Shown here: positions 1 through 9,786 of the stretch, piece after piece | Position numbering within the stretch: the first letter of the stretch is position 1 | How the letters are laid out: each line of letters starts with the position of its first letter | NCBI GenBank assembly: GCA_009697505.1 | Contig: SHUD01000004.1 | Coordinates: 21,395 to 85,394, forward strand | Origin: Bryobacterales bacterium | Lineage (GTDB): Bacteria > Acidobacteriota > Terriglobia > Bryobacterales > Bryobacteraceae | Length of the DNA stretch: 64,000 bases | Direction: 5' to 3' | Made by a program: the position numbers and the translations under genes | The notes under the pieces: model-generated | Database searches by the model: none | What the model saw: only the letters and a program-made list of their open reading frames with translations | What the model was told of the DNA's origin: nothing

Positions 1-687
1 TCGGGAGTGCAGGGTGTCAGTGCGCAGATCCTGCAGGCGGTTAAGCAGCAGTGCGCCCTCGGGCCGTTTACGGTTTTGTCGGCCGAAGTGGTCGGCCCCA
101 AGATCGGAAAAGATCTGCAGGGTCAGGCGATCCGGGCTACGTTGCTGGCTTTGGCCGGAATGCTGGTCTACATCGCCTTCCGTTTCGAATGGATTTACGG
201 CGTAGCCGCCGTGGTGGCCGTGTTTCATGACACCATCATCACCATCGGGCTGTTCTCGCTGTTCGACCGGCAGATTTCCTTGACGGTGGTGGCGGCGCTG
301 CTGACGCTGGTGGGTTATTCGATGAACGATACCATCGTGGTGTTCGACCGCATCCGCGAAAATCTGCGGCTGATGCGGCGGGAGTCGATGACCAATGTCA
401 TCAACATGAGCGTCAATCAAACGTTGAGCCGGACCATCCTGACCAGCGGCTTGACATTATTGACGGCACTATCGTTATTCTTATTTGGCGGGCAGGTCTT
501 GAACAACTTTGCTTTTGCCTTGGTGGTTGGCATTCTGGTGGGCACGTACTCGTCGGTTTTCATTGCCAGCCCAATCCTGGTATTCTGGCAGAACTTTATG
601 GATTCCAAAAAGTCGAGTGCGCCGGCTCCTCCGGTGAAAGAAGTTTCGTCGCGGCCGGCCAGTACTCGCAAAGCGGTGCGCGGATAG
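1..687 (+). CDS. secF: Protein translocase subunit SecF, C-terminal part (5' end outside window)
   Basis: Membrane protein with SecD/SecF motifs (GYSMNDTIVVFDRIREN, TLSRTILTSGLTLL). Confidence 0.93.
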   Translation, partial: SGVQGVSAQILQAVKQQCALGPFTVLSAEVVGPKIGKDLQGQAIRATLLALAGMLVYIAFRFEWIYGVAAVVAVFHDTIITIGLFSLFDRQISLTVVAALLTLVGYSMNDTIVVFDRIRENLRLMRRESMTNVINMSVNQTLSRTILTSGLTLLTALSLFLFGGQVLNNFAFALVVGILVGTYSSVFIASPILVFWQNFMDSKKSSAPAPPVKEVSSRPASTRKAVRG

Positions 688-714
688 GATCGCAGCGCGG
701 AAAGGATACAGCAT

Positions 715-1461
715 ATGAGTATGTTCGATCAAACCTTCGTGGACGGTGTGGGCAAGACCCACAAGAGCTGGACGGTGGCGCTGTCATTCGGATTCCAGTT
801 CCTGCTGACCGGGATCATGATCCTGATCCCGTTGATCTACACGGATATTCTGCCGCAGGCGCAGTTAACCAGCATGCTGACGGCGCCTCCGCCTCCGCCT
901 CCGCCTCCGCCTCCGCCTCCTCCAGCCCCCGTGAAGATCATCAAGGTCGCGCCGCGCCAGTTTGACGCCGGCCGCCTGATGGCCCCTCGTGAAATTCCGA
1001 AGAACGTCGCGATCATTCAGGAAGATGCTCTTCCGCCGAGCGCCAGCCAGTTGCAACTGGCGAGCGGAATTCCGGGCGGTATCCCGGGCCTGGGCGGGCT
1101 GGGAGGGTTAGCCGGGGCTCCGCCGCCGCCGCCTCCTCCTCCTCCGGTGAAAGTGGTCGAGACGCGCCGGGAGCCGTTGCGCGTCGGCGGCAACGTGCAG
1201 GCCGCGAACTTGCTCAAGCGCATTACGCCGCTGTATCCGCCGCTGGCCAAATCCGCGCGCATTCAGGGAACCGTGCGCTTCACGGCGATTATCGCCAAGG
1301 AAGGCAGCATTCAGAATCTTCAGTTAGTAAGTGGTCACCCGATGCTGGTTGCAAGTGCGACCGATGCGGTAAAGCAGTGGGTTTACAAGCCGACTTTGCT
1401 CAACGGCGAGCCGGTGGAAGTCATCACTCAGATTGACGTCAACTTCACTCTGAGTCAGTAG
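715..1461 (+). CDS. tonB: Energy transducer TonB
   Basis: N-terminal TM, long poly-Pro stretch, C-terminal TonB domain (LYPPLAKSARIQGTVRFTAIIAKEG...VKQWVYKPTLLNGEPVEV). Confidence 0.9.
   Translation: MSMFDQTFVDGVGKTHKSWTVALSFGFQFLLTGIMILIPLIYTDILPQAQLTSMLTAPPPPPPPPPPPPPAPVKIIKVAPRQFDAGRLMAPREIPKNVAIIQEDALPPSASQLQLASGIPGGIPGLGGLGGLAGAPPPPPPPPPVKVVETRREPLRVGGNVQAANLLKRITPLYPPLAKSARIQGTVRFTAIIAKEGSIQNLQLVSGHPMLVASATDAVKQWVYKPTLLNGEPVEVITQIDVNFTLSQ
885..920. repeat. Perfect hexanucleotide tandem repeat GCCTCC x6 inside tonB
   Basis: Read directly: six contiguous GCCTCC units encoding part of the poly-Pro linker. Confidence 0.9.
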
Positions 1462-1518
1462 GTCCGAAGCGGGGCGTTTTAACTCTTCGCTTTTAAATTT
1501 CAACTCGCAGGAGAAAAT

Positions 1519-2256
1519 ATGGTTTTACAATTGCAAGTTTGGGCGTTGATGTTTCTTCAAGAGAGCGCTGGAGTCAGCTTCGATCCGCGCTCGATGTGGA
1601 ATCAGATGGGCTTTTTGGCCCGCTTTGTCGTGGTTCTGTTGTTTGTCATGTCGGCCTGGTCGATTGGGGTCATGATCGATCGCGCGCTCGCCTTTGGCGC
1701 GGCTCGCGGCCAGTCCCGGCAGTTCGCTCCGGCCGTGGCCGGCGCGTTGCGCGAAGGCAAGCTGGATGAAGCCATCAAGATCGCCGACCGTTTCCCCAAG
1801 AGCCACTTGGCCAAGGTCGTCGTGGCTGGGTTGCAGGAATTCCGCGCTCATCAGATGAGCTCGGATATCTCCGGTGAAGAGATCGCGGCATCCACCCGCG
1901 CCCTGGAACGCGCCGAAGCGATCGTCCACGCCGAACTGAAGCGTGGTGTCGCCGGTCTCGCCACGATTGGTTCCACCGGTCCGTTCGTGGGACTGTTCGG
2001 AACGGTCGTCGGCATCATCAACGCGTTCAAGGGAATTTCGAGCGAAAAGTCCACTGGTCTGGGCGCCGTCGCGGGCGGTATTTCCGAAGCGCTGGTGACC
2101 ACCGCCGTGGGTCTGTTCGTCGCGCTTCCCGCGGTGTGGGCCTACAACTACTTCGCGGGCCGCGTGGAAGCGTTCGACGTGGAGATGGGTAACTCCAGCT
2201 CCGAGCTGATCGACTACTTCATCAAGCGCACCCAGAAGGCTGGCGCGGGAAAGTAG
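1519..2256 (+). CDS. exbB: MotA/TolQ/ExbB proton channel family protein
   Basis: TolQ/ExbB motif GLATIGSTGPFVGLFGTVVGIINAF; sits between tonB and exbD genes. Confidence 0.9.
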   Translation: MVLQLQVWALMFLQESAGVSFDPRSMWNQMGFLARFVVVLLFVMSAWSIGVMIDRALAFGAARGQSRQFAPAVAGALREGKLDEAIKIADRFPKSHLAKVVVAGLQEFRAHQMSSDISGEEIAASTRALERAEAIVHAELKRGVAGLATIGSTGPFVGLFGTVVGIINAFKGISSEKSTGLGAVAGGISEALVTTAVGLFVALPAVWAYNYFAGRVEAFDVEMGNSSSELIDYFIKRTQKAGAGK

Positions 2257-2398
2257 TTCGCCCCGCAGGTACGTTTTCCGCGAGTTGAAATTCTTCCGGT
2301 ATGCGCCGCCTGTCCATTTCCTGGCGGGCGGCGTCAACCGGGAGGGAGCAGCCCACGGGAGCGATCCCGGAAAGGGCAGAAGTTTAGAGGAGTCGTCT

Positions 2399-2851
2399 AT
2401 GAAAAAACCAAAGGCACCGGAAGTTACCGCCGATATTAATGTCACTCCCATGGTGGACGTGATGCTCGTGCTGTTGATCATCTTCATGGTGATCACGCCG
2501 ATGTTGACCAAGGGCGCCGCAGTGGAGCTGGTGAAAACCGCCCATCCCATCGCGATGAAGGATGCCGACAAGGAAGACGCGATTTTGGTCGCGATCACGC
2601 GCAATGGCGAACTCTTTCTCAGCCCCGGCAATAAGCGTCTGACCGTGGAAGAGCTGTCGGGAAAAGTCCGCGATCTGCTCACCAACCGGTTGGATAAGAC
2701 CATATATATTAAGTCCGATATGCGTGCGAAGTACGAGCGGGTGACCGACGTTGTGGACAACCTGCGCGCCGCCGGCGTGGATCAGTTGGGTCTGCTGACA
2801 GAGCAGGTTGCTGGCGAGAGGAAGCCCACCACCCCGGCCGCCGCGCAGTAA
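2399..2851 (+). CDS. exbD: Biopolymer transporter ExbD/TolR
   Basis: ADINVTPMVDVMLVLLIIFMVITP motif; ATG at 2399 with GAGGAG upstream preferred over ORF-track start 2285. Confidence 0.88.
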   Translation: MKKPKAPEVTADINVTPMVDVMLVLLIIFMVITPMLTKGAAVELVKTAHPIAMKDADKEDAILVAITRNGELFLSPGNKRLTVEELSGKVRDLLTNRLDKTIYIKSDMRAKYERVTDVVDNLRAAGVDQLGLLTEQVAGERKPTTPAAAQ

Positions 2852-2891
2852 GGCAACCGGTATTATTTGTAGTAGTTAAGGAGATTTCTAT

Positions 2892-3323
2892 ATGTCAATG
2901 GCAGTGGGGGGGGCTAATCAAGGTCCCCGTGCAGATATTAATATGACGCCCCTGATTGATGTGCTGTTGGTGCTGCTGATCATCTTCATGGTGATTACGC
3001 CTCTGACACCGCACGGTTTGGAGGCTCTGGCGCCTCAGCCGCCGCCGCCCAATACGCCGCCGCCGCCGCCTGGGCAGGACCGTACGGTCGTGATCGTCAT
3101 TGATAAAGACAAGTCGATGCACCTCAACCAGGACCCTATCAACGTCGACCAGCTCGAAGCCCGTCTGACGGATGTCTTCAAGACCCGCGCCGAGCGCGTG
3201 GTCTTCGTCAAGGGCGATCCGGACTTGGATTTTCAGACGGTCGCTCACGCGATCGACATCGCCAAGGGTGCGGCTATCGACAAGGTCGGGCTGATGACTC
3301 CCAAGGCTGAACTCGGTCAGTAA
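2892..3323 (+). CDS. exbD: Biopolymer transporter ExbD/TolR (second copy)
   Basis: ADINMTPLIDVLLVLLIIFMVITPLTP motif, adjacent to first exbD. Confidence 0.9.
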   Translation: MSMAVGGANQGPRADINMTPLIDVLLVLLIIFMVITPLTPHGLEALAPQPPPPNTPPPPPGQDRTVVIVIDKDKSMHLNQDPINVDQLEARLTDVFKTRAERVVFVKGDPDLDFQTVAHAIDIAKGAAIDKVGLMTPKAELGQ

Positions 3324-3335
3324 CGCGGAGGGAGA

Positions 3336-4190
3336 ATGATGAACATGATGCGTAAAACGACGCTCCTCGGCGCCACGCTCGCGATTGGCGCCCTCACGCT
3401 GTTGGGCACCGGCTGTAACAAGCTGAAGTCCCGCGACGACCTCAACAAGGGCGTCACCGCGTATAAGAACGCGAAGTATTCCGTGGCCGTGGATCTGTTC
3501 CAGGCAGCCATTAATCTGGATCCGGAAAATCCCAACGCCCGCGTCTACCTGGCCACCGCCTATATGATGCAGTGGATTCCGGGCGCGGTGTCCCCTGAAA
3601 ATCTCCAGTTTTCCGCCAAGGCCAAAGACGAGTTCAACAAAGTTCTGGACAAGGATCCCAACAACGGCGTCGCGCTGGCTTCGCTGGCCTCGCTCGCGTT
3701 CAACGAGGCGGACCCGCTTCCGTTGGAACAAAAAATAGGCAAGCTCGATGAGGCGGCCAGCTGGTACACCAAGCTGGTCACCGCGGATCCCAAGAACCGC
3801 GATGGCTACTACAGCCTGGGCGCCATCGCCCAGAAGAAGTTCTATCCGGCTCTGATGACGGCTCGCGTCAATGGCAACATGAAACCGGATGAACCCGGAC
3901 CGCTCAAGGATAAAAAAACAAGAACGGAGCTCACCGCCAAGTATATGCCGACGATCGAGGACGGCATCAAGAACCTGGACAAGGCCCTGGAAATCGACAA
4001 GGAAAGTGACGACGCCATGGCTTACAAGAACCTCTTGATCCGCGAGCGTGCCGACCTCGCCGATGATAAGGACGCCTACAAGAAGCAGATCGAAGAGGCC
4101 GATTCCTGGCTCCAAAAGGCTCTGGACACCAAGAAACTCAAGCAGGAACGCGCCGAGAAGAAGACTTCGGGCGGCATCATCCAGGACTAG
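3336..4190 (+). CDS. TPR-containing lipoprotein
   Basis: Lipobox-like LTLLGTGCNK, TPR-like repeats (AVDLFQAAINLDPENPNARVYLATAY). Confidence 0.8.
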   Translation: MMNMMRKTTLLGATLAIGALTLLGTGCNKLKSRDDLNKGVTAYKNAKYSVAVDLFQAAINLDPENPNARVYLATAYMMQWIPGAVSPENLQFSAKAKDEFNKVLDKDPNNGVALASLASLAFNEADPLPLEQKIGKLDEAASWYTKLVTADPKNRDGYYSLGAIAQKKFYPALMTARVNGNMKPDEPGPLKDKKTRTELTAKYMPTIEDGIKNLDKALEIDKESDDAMAYKNLLIRERADLADDKDAYKKQIEEADSWLQKALDTKKLKQERAEKKTSGGIIQD

Positions 4191-4211
4191 GTCTCAGTAC
4201 TTAAGGGCTTC

Positions 4212-4249
4212 AGGACAGTAGGCCAGAAATGGCGTACTGTCCTTTTCTA
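4212..4249 (+). terminator. Rho-independent terminator after the tonB/exb/TPR operon
   Basis: Perfect 9-bp stem AGGACAGTA (4212-4220)/TACTGTCCT (4235-4243) followed by TTTCTATT. Confidence 0.8.
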
Positions 4250-4285
4250 TTTTCATCGTCCGTTAAACTGCCGCTAAACTAATAG

Positions 4286-6538
4286 ATGAGTATGCCGGAA
4301 CCCCCTCAGGCCGCTGTCCTCCCCGCGTCCGTGACGGTAACGCCGGTCCTGGCGCCCGCGCCTGGGGAAGTGGAACTCCTATACCAGGAGCTGGAGGCGC
4401 GTATCGTCAAGCTTCGTCCCAGCGAAGATCTGGCGCCCCTTCGTAAGGCCTTCCAGTTCGCGGCCGAACGTCATCGCAATCAGCAACGCGTTTCCGGCGA
4501 GGCGTTCATGGTGCATCCGGTTCTGGTCACGCGCCAACTGGCGGACATGAACATGGATATGGTCTGCCTGCAGACCGGGCTGCTGCACGATGTGGTGGAG
4601 GACACCAGCGCGACCATTGCGGAGGTCAAGCGCGAATTTGGCGAGGACGTGGCCCGCTGCGTCGATGGCGTCACCAAGCTGAGCAAACTCAATCTTGCCA
4701 ACCGCGAGGAGCGCCAGGCGGAGAGTGTCCGCAAGATGCTGCTGGCCATGGTGAACGACATCCGCGTGGTCCTGGTGAAGCTGGCGGACCGTCTGCACAA
4801 CATGCGCACGCTAGGCTCCCTGCCGCGCGAAAAGCAGGAGCGCATCGCCACCGAAACCATGGAGATCTACGCACCCATCGCGCACCGCCTGGGAATGGGC
4901 AAGATCCGCGGCGAGCTGGAAGATCTCGCGTTCCACTACCTGGAACCGGAGGCCGCCGCCGGTCTGCTCAGAGACTTTGAATCGCAGCACGCCGCCAACG
5001 AGACTTTCCTCAAGGAAATCAGACACACCGTCGAGCTGCTGCTGGCCCGCGAAGGCATCCCCGCGCGGGTGGACGGGCGGCTGAAGCGGGCGTACTCGGT
5101 GTTCCAGAAATTGAAGCGGCAGAAGATCACGCTGGATCAGGTCTACGACCTGCTGGCCGTGCGCATCATTACGGATTCCGTCAAGAACTGCTACGCGGCG
5201 CTGGGCGTGATTCATAACGAATGGCATCCCATCCCCGGCCGCATCAAGGATTTTATCGCCATTCCGCGCCCCAATTTGTATCAGTCGCTCCACACTTCGG
5301 TGATGGGCCCTGGCGGGCGGCATTTTGAAGTGCAGATCCGCACCGACGAGATGCACCGCGTGGCCGAAGAAGGCATCGCCGCGCACTGGAAATACAAGGA
5401 GGGCCGCCGCGGCGCCGCCGAAGACGACCAGAGGATGGCCTGGCTCCGCCAGTTGGTGGAGTGGCAGCGCGAAATGCACGACCCCACGGAATTCATGTCC
5501 ACCCTCAAGGTGGACCTCTACCCCGAGGAAGTCTACACCTTCACGCCCAAAGGCCGCGTCATTATTCTGCCGCGCGACGCCACGCCGATCGACTTCGCCT
5601 ACGCCATCCACTCCGACGTTGGGAACACGTGCACGGGCGCCAAGGTCAATGGGCGCATGGTGCAGTTGAAATACGGGCTGCGCAACGGCGATGTGGTCGA
5701 AATTCTTACGCAACCTGGACACCTGCCCAGCAAAGATTGGCTGGCGCTGGTCAAGACGCCGCGCGCGCGCAACAAAATCAGGCACGTCATCAATACCACC
5801 GAGCGCGCCAAGTCCATCGAGATCGGGGAGAAATACCTGGAGCGCGAAGCCCGCCGGCTCGGCGTAGCCATGAGCCGCGTCTCCAAGGCTCAAATCGAAT
5901 CGGTCGCCGCCGAATACGGGTGCAGCAAGATGGAAGACTTGCACGCGGCGCTCGGATACGGGAAGTATTCCCCTCGTCAGGTTCTGCAGAAGTTGGCACC
6001 GGACCAGGTTGGACCCGAGGCACCCGAAGCAGTCCAGGTTCCCGCGTATGCGCCGGACCGTTCCGCTGCCCCGGCCGACCCGGACCTGGTGATCCGCGTC
6101 AAAGGGATGGACGAACTGCTGGTGTATCGCGCCAAGTGTTGCAACCCGATCCGCGGGGAGGCCATCGTGGGCTACGTGACGCGCGGCAAAGGTGTCGCCG
6201 TTCACTCGCGGAACTGTTCCAACGTGCAGAATCTGATGTACGAAGTGGAGCGCAAGATCGACGTTGAGTGGGCCCGCGCGGCCCAGGAAACGTTCCAGGT
6301 GAAACTGCTCATTCACACCGAGGACCGGCCCGGCATGCTGAGCCAGTTGACCGCCGCGCTGTTCAGCGAGCAGACCGACATCCGCAGCCTGGAAGCGCGC
6401 AGCGACGACGAGCGCGCCGCCGACGGAGCCATTATGGATGTGACCATTGAAGTAAAGGACAAGAAACAATTGGAGCGCGTGGTTTCCGCCATCCGCCGCA
6501 TCTCCGGCGTTCGTGACATTGAGAGAGTGAATCAGTGA
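4286..6538 (+). CDS. relA/spoT: RelA/SpoT bifunctional (p)ppGpp synthetase/hydrolase
   Basis: HD domain (LLHDVVEDT), synthetase, TGS and ACT domains recognisable across 750 aa. Confidence 0.95.
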   Translation: MSMPEPPQAAVLPASVTVTPVLAPAPGEVELLYQELEARIVKLRPSEDLAPLRKAFQFAAERHRNQQRVSGEAFMVHPVLVTRQLADMNMDMVCLQTGLLHDVVEDTSATIAEVKREFGEDVARCVDGVTKLSKLNLANREERQAESVRKMLLAMVNDIRVVLVKLADRLHNMRTLGSLPREKQERIATETMEIYAPIAHRLGMGKIRGELEDLAFHYLEPEAAAGLLRDFESQHAANETFLKEIRHTVELLLAREGIPARVDGRLKRAYSVFQKLKRQKITLDQVYDLLAVRIITDSVKNCYAALGVIHNEWHPIPGRIKDFIAIPRPNLYQSLHTSVMGPGGRHFEVQIRTDEMHRVAEEGIAAHWKYKEGRRGAAEDDQRMAWLRQLVEWQREMHDPTEFMSTLKVDLYPEEVYTFTPKGRVIILPRDATPIDFAYAIHSDVGNTCTGAKVNGRMVQLKYGLRNGDVVEILTQPGHLPSKDWLALVKTPRARNKIRHVINTTERAKSIEIGEKYLEREARRLGVAMSRVSKAQIESVAAEYGCSKMEDLHAALGYGKYSPRQVLQKLAPDQVGPEAPEAVQVPAYAPDRSAAPADPDLVIRVKGMDELLVYRAKCCNPIRGEAIVGYVTRGKGVAVHSRNCSNVQNLMYEVERKIDVEWARAAQETFQVKLLIHTEDRPGMLSQLTAALFSEQTDIRSLEARSDDERAADGAIMDVTIEVKDKKQLERVVSAIRRISGVRDIERVNQ

Positions 6539-6909
6539 GTCTGCCGCCCCAGGAACCCGAACACATCGCCATTTCCAAGTCCAAGGGCATCAAGATCGAT
6601 TGGAAAGACCGTCACCACAGCGAGTACGGGCTCGCCTATTTGCGCGACGAATGCCCCTGCGCCACCTGCACGGGAGCGCACGGAACGGCGCCCCAGAAAT
6701 CCAGCTACGGAGCGAACGGGGGAGGGAGCGGCGGGAAGGAGCTGTTTCCCATGTACAAAGCCACGCTCAAAATGCTCAGCGTGGAGGCCGTGGGAGGCTA
6801 CGCGATCCGCATCGACTGGTCCGATGGCCACAACACCGGCATCTATTCGTTCGATCACCTGCGCCGCATCTGCCCGTGCGCGGAGTGCGGCGCCCAGCGG
6901 GAACCTTAG
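6535..6909 (+). CDS. DUF971 (gamma-butyrobetaine hydroxylase-like N-terminal) protein
   Basis: Motifs LAYLRDECPCATC and YAIRIDWSDGHNTGIYSFDHLRRICPC; GTG start overlaps relA stop. Confidence 0.8.
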   Translation: MSLPPQEPEHIAISKSKGIKIDWKDRHHSEYGLAYLRDECPCATCTGAHGTAPQKSSYGANGGGSGGKELFPMYKATLKMLSVEAVGGYAIRIDWSDGHNTGIYSFDHLRRICPCAECGAQREP

Positions 6910-6916
6910 CTCTCCT

Positions 6917-7294
6917 TCACCACGACAAGCGCCGCAGCCCTTTGACGCGGTCGAAATGAGCATCGCGGCTCAGCACTGGGAGGCCATGCTGGCGGCCAAG
7001 AGCCGCGATCCAGACATCATTGGCGGGGATGGGTCTGCCTAGGTGGCGCAACTCGGAACGAACACCGACGTACCACGGGATAGTTTCCTCGGTGATTTCC
7101 AGAATCTGGCAAGTTTCGAGAAACGGTCGAAGCCATTGCTCGTAATTACGTGCCCGCCTGGAGTGGGCGATGCCATACCGGTACTCGCCCAATACCACGA
7201 CCGGGATCGCCACCAACCCCGCTGTGGAAACAGCCTTAACGGCACTGGGAATGTTGTCGGCAAACGCCGACAATGCATTCGTGTCCAGAATCAA
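6917..7294 (-). CDS. vapC: PIN-domain VapC-like toxin
   Basis: MILDTNALSAFAD start, VPVVVLGEYRYGI, PANDVWIAALGRQHGLPVLSRDAHFDRV. Confidence 0.9.
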   Translation of the reverse strand: MILDTNALSAFADNIPSAVKAVSTAGLVAIPVVVLGEYRYGIAHSRRARNYEQWLRPFLETCQILEITEETIPWYVGVRSELRHLGRPIPANDVWIAALGRQHGLPVLSRDAHFDRVKGLRRLSW

Positions 7295-7542
7295 AGCCGG
7301 TCCTCAGGCTCGATCTGCTCGAATTCCTCTTCCATCAGCTTATTGATACGAATCGTCTCATTGTGCAGATGGCGCAATCCGCCGGCAAACTTCATCCACG
7401 GTTTTTCGCCGGATACCGGTGCCGCCGCAAGCTTCTCCTCGACGGCCTCGGTTACGAATTGCCGCAGCGGGATTCCCCGCTCGGCGGCCTTCACTTTGGC
7501 TTTCCGGAAAATTGGGTCGGGGATTTCCAGCGTGGTCTTCAC
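7291..7542 (-). CDS. vapB: VapB-like antitoxin
   Basis: Small RHH-like protein MKTTLEIPDPIFRKAKVKAAERGIPLRQFVTEAV; 4-bp overlap with vapC. Confidence 0.82.
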   Translation of the reverse strand: MKTTLEIPDPIFRKAKVKAAERGIPLRQFVTEAVEEKLAAAPVSGEKPWMKFAGGLRHLHNETIRINKLMEEEFEQIEPEDRL

Positions 7543-7552
7543 AACTTCATCT

Positions 7553-7568
7553 TCCCATATTTATGGGA
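7553..7568. promoter_or_regulatory. 7-2-7 perfect palindrome TCCCATA-TT-TATGGGA upstream of vapB (candidate operator)
   Basis: Read directly; 11 bp upstream of the vapB ATG, typical location of TA autoregulatory operators. Confidence 0.55.
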
Positions 7569-7578
7569 TTGTGACCTT

Positions 7579-8862
7579 CTAGTCCTCGGCCCTCCAGACA
7601 ATCCTCCCACTGACAATCGTGGCCACCGGGCCGCCGCGGAATGTGGTTCCGTCGAACGGGGAGTTGCGGCTCTTGGAAAACGATTTATTCACGTCGTAAG
7701 TCCACTGGCGATCGGTCGAGAAGACCGTCACGTCGCCAGGAGCGCCCGGCGCGAGCGTCCCCCGGTTGATACCGAGAATACGCGCGGGATTCGTTGTGAA
7801 TAGCGGGATCAGTTGCGCGACGCCGATTTTCTGGGGGTGTACCAGACGCTCCAGAGCCAGTCCCAGCGCAGTCTCAAAGCCCAGGATGCCGAACGGGCAC
7901 CTCTCAAACTCCTGCATCTTCTCGCTGCCCGGATGCGGAGCGTGATCCGTCGCGATAGCGTCGATTGCGCCATTCACGATACCCTCGACGACCGCGTTGA
8001 CGTCGCTCGACGAGCGCAGCGGCGGCTTCATCTTGAAGTTGCTGTCGTAGGGGATCATGTCGCTATCGGCGATCGCCAGGTGGTGCGGCGTCGCTTCCGC
8101 CGTGACCGCAAGTTTCTGGAGTTTCGCGAACGCCACCATCGCCACCGAGTGCCGCGAGGAAATGTGCGCCACGTGATACCGCGCTCCTGTGACTTCCGCG
8201 AGCAGGATATCGCGCGCCACCATCACATCTTCCGAGCACCCGGGAATGCCGCGCAAGCCGAGCCGCACGGATTCGGCGCCCTCGTGCATGTCGCCGCCCG
8301 CGCTCAGATGCAGATCCTCGCAGTGGTTGATCACCGGCATCCCGAAGCTGCGGGCGCATTCCATGGCTCTGCGCATCAATCGCGCGTTCATCACTGGCCG
8401 CCCGTCATCGGAGATCGCTACGGCGCCCGCCTGCCGCATGGAGCCGATTGCCGCGAGTTCCTCGCCTTGACTACCCTTCGTGATCGCGCCGATGGGGAAA
8501 ACGTTCACGATCGCATGCCGCCGGGCTTTTTCGATGATGTAGGTGGTGACGGTCGGGCTGTCATTCACCGGCGCTGTGTTCGGCATCGGGCAGATGGAAG
8601 TAAAGCCTCCCGCGGCCGCGGCGCGCGCGCCCGTCTCAATGGTTTCGGCGTGCTCGAATCCGGGCTCGCGCAGGTGAACGTGCATGTCGATGAAGCCGGG
8701 GGCAACGACCAGGCCGGTCGCGTCGAATACTTCCGCGCCCGCGGCGGTGAGCCCCGCGCCGACACCCTTGATAAAGCCGTCTTCGATCCACACATCGGCC
8801 ACGCCATCGTGCCCCGAGGCCGGGTCAATCACTCTTCCGTTCTTAATAAGCAGCGCTGCCAT
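7579..8862 (-). CDS. pyrC: Dihydroorotase
   Basis: VAPGFIDMHVHLREPGFEHAETI; ATDHAPH motif. Confidence 0.95.
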   Translation of the reverse strand: MAALLIKNGRVIDPASGHDGVADVWIEDGFIKGVGAGLTAAGAEVFDATGLVVAPGFIDMHVHLREPGFEHAETIETGARAAAAGGFTSICPMPNTAPVNDSPTVTTYIIEKARRHAIVNVFPIGAITKGSQGEELAAIGSMRQAGAVAISDDGRPVMNARLMRRAMECARSFGMPVINHCEDLHLSAGGDMHEGAESVRLGLRGIPGCSEDVMVARDILLAEVTGARYHVAHISSRHSVAMVAFAKLQKLAVTAEATPHHLAIADSDMIPYDSNFKMKPPLRSSSDVNAVVEGIVNGAIDAIATDHAPHPGSEKMQEFERCPFGILGFETALGLALERLVHPQKIGVAQLIPLFTTNPARILGINRGTLAPGAPGDVTVFSTDRQWTYDVNKSFSKSRNSPFDGTTFRGGPVATIVSGRIVWRAED

Positions 8863-8865
8863 GAG

Positions 8866-9777
8866 CTATCCGTTCAAGACGCGTTCCAAGACCGCCATTC
8901 GTACCGAGATCCCGTTCTCCACCTGATTCAGAATGGCCGAGCGTTGCGAATCCGCCACTTCCGAGGAAATCTCGCGTCCGCGATTGATCGGGCCCGGGTG
9001 CATCACGATGGCATCCGGCTTGGCGAGCTTCATGTGCTCCGGCCGCAGACCGTAGAACGAGAAGTATTCACCGGCCGGGAACGCCGCCTCGTGCTGGCGT
9101 TCCAGTTGCACGCGCAACATCATCACTACGTCGGCGTCGCGAATCGCCTGGTTCATGTCCGTGGTCAGCGTGACGCCAGGCCCTAGCAGGCGCAACTCCG
9201 GAGGAAGCAGGGAAGCCGGTCCGCACAGCACGATATCGGCGCCGTACTTGGACAGCAGATATACGTTGGACCGCGCCACGCGGCTGTGCGCGATGTCGCC
9301 GATAATCGCAACGCGCAACTTCTCCAGGCTCTTGCCGCGATCCAAAATCGTACGCGCGTCGAGCAACGCCTGCGTCGGGTGTTCGTGCGTGCCGTCGCCC
9401 GCGTTGATGATCGGTATTCCCAGGTGCCGCTGCAGAAAATGCGGTGCGCCCGATGCCGCGTGCCGCATGATGATGGCGTCCGGCCGCATGGCGCCCAGTG
9501 TGTTCAGCGTGTCCACCAGGGATTCACCCTTGGATACGCTCGAAGCCTGCGCCGTAATCGACACCGCGTCCGCGCTCAGACGCTTCGCGGCGAGTTCAAA
9601 GCTGGTGCGCGTGCGCGTGGAGGCCTCAAAGAACAGGTTCACCACCATGCGCCCTTTCAAGAGTTCAAAGCGGCGGGGGCGCTCGCCCGTGGGTGTTTGA
9701 AAATCGCGCGCGCGGTCCAGAATCGCCTGCGCTTCCTCCCGCGTCAGGTCCTCAATGCCCAGCAGCCCTTTCATCAA
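8866..9777 (-). CDS. pyrB: Aspartate carbamoyltransferase catalytic subunit
   Basis: FFEASTRTRTSFELAAKRL; HPTQALLDARTI; HPGPINRGREI. Confidence 0.95.
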   Translation of the reverse strand: MMKGLLGIEDLTREEAQAILDRARDFQTPTGERPRRFELLKGRMVVNLFFEASTRTRTSFELAAKRLSADAVSITAQASSVSKGESLVDTLNTLGAMRPDAIIMRHAASGAPHFLQRHLGIPIINAGDGTHEHPTQALLDARTILDRGKSLEKLRVAIIGDIAHSRVARSNVYLLSKYGADIVLCGPASLLPPELRLLGPGVTLTTDMNQAIRDADVVMMLRVQLERQHEAAFPAGEYFSFYGLRPEHMKLAKPDAIVMHPGPINRGREISSEVADSQRSAILNQVENGISVRMAVLERVLNG

Positions 9778-9786
9778 TGCGCTTCC

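Noticed and set aside
1525-2760. 411-aa minus-strand ORF opposite exbB/exbD
   Set aside because: Antisense shadow of clearly coding plus-strand genes in GC-rich DNA; no recognisable domains.
4811-6469. 552-aa minus-strand ORF opposite relA/spoT
   Set aside because: Long antisense ORF caused by codon bias of relA/spoT; composition not protein-like.
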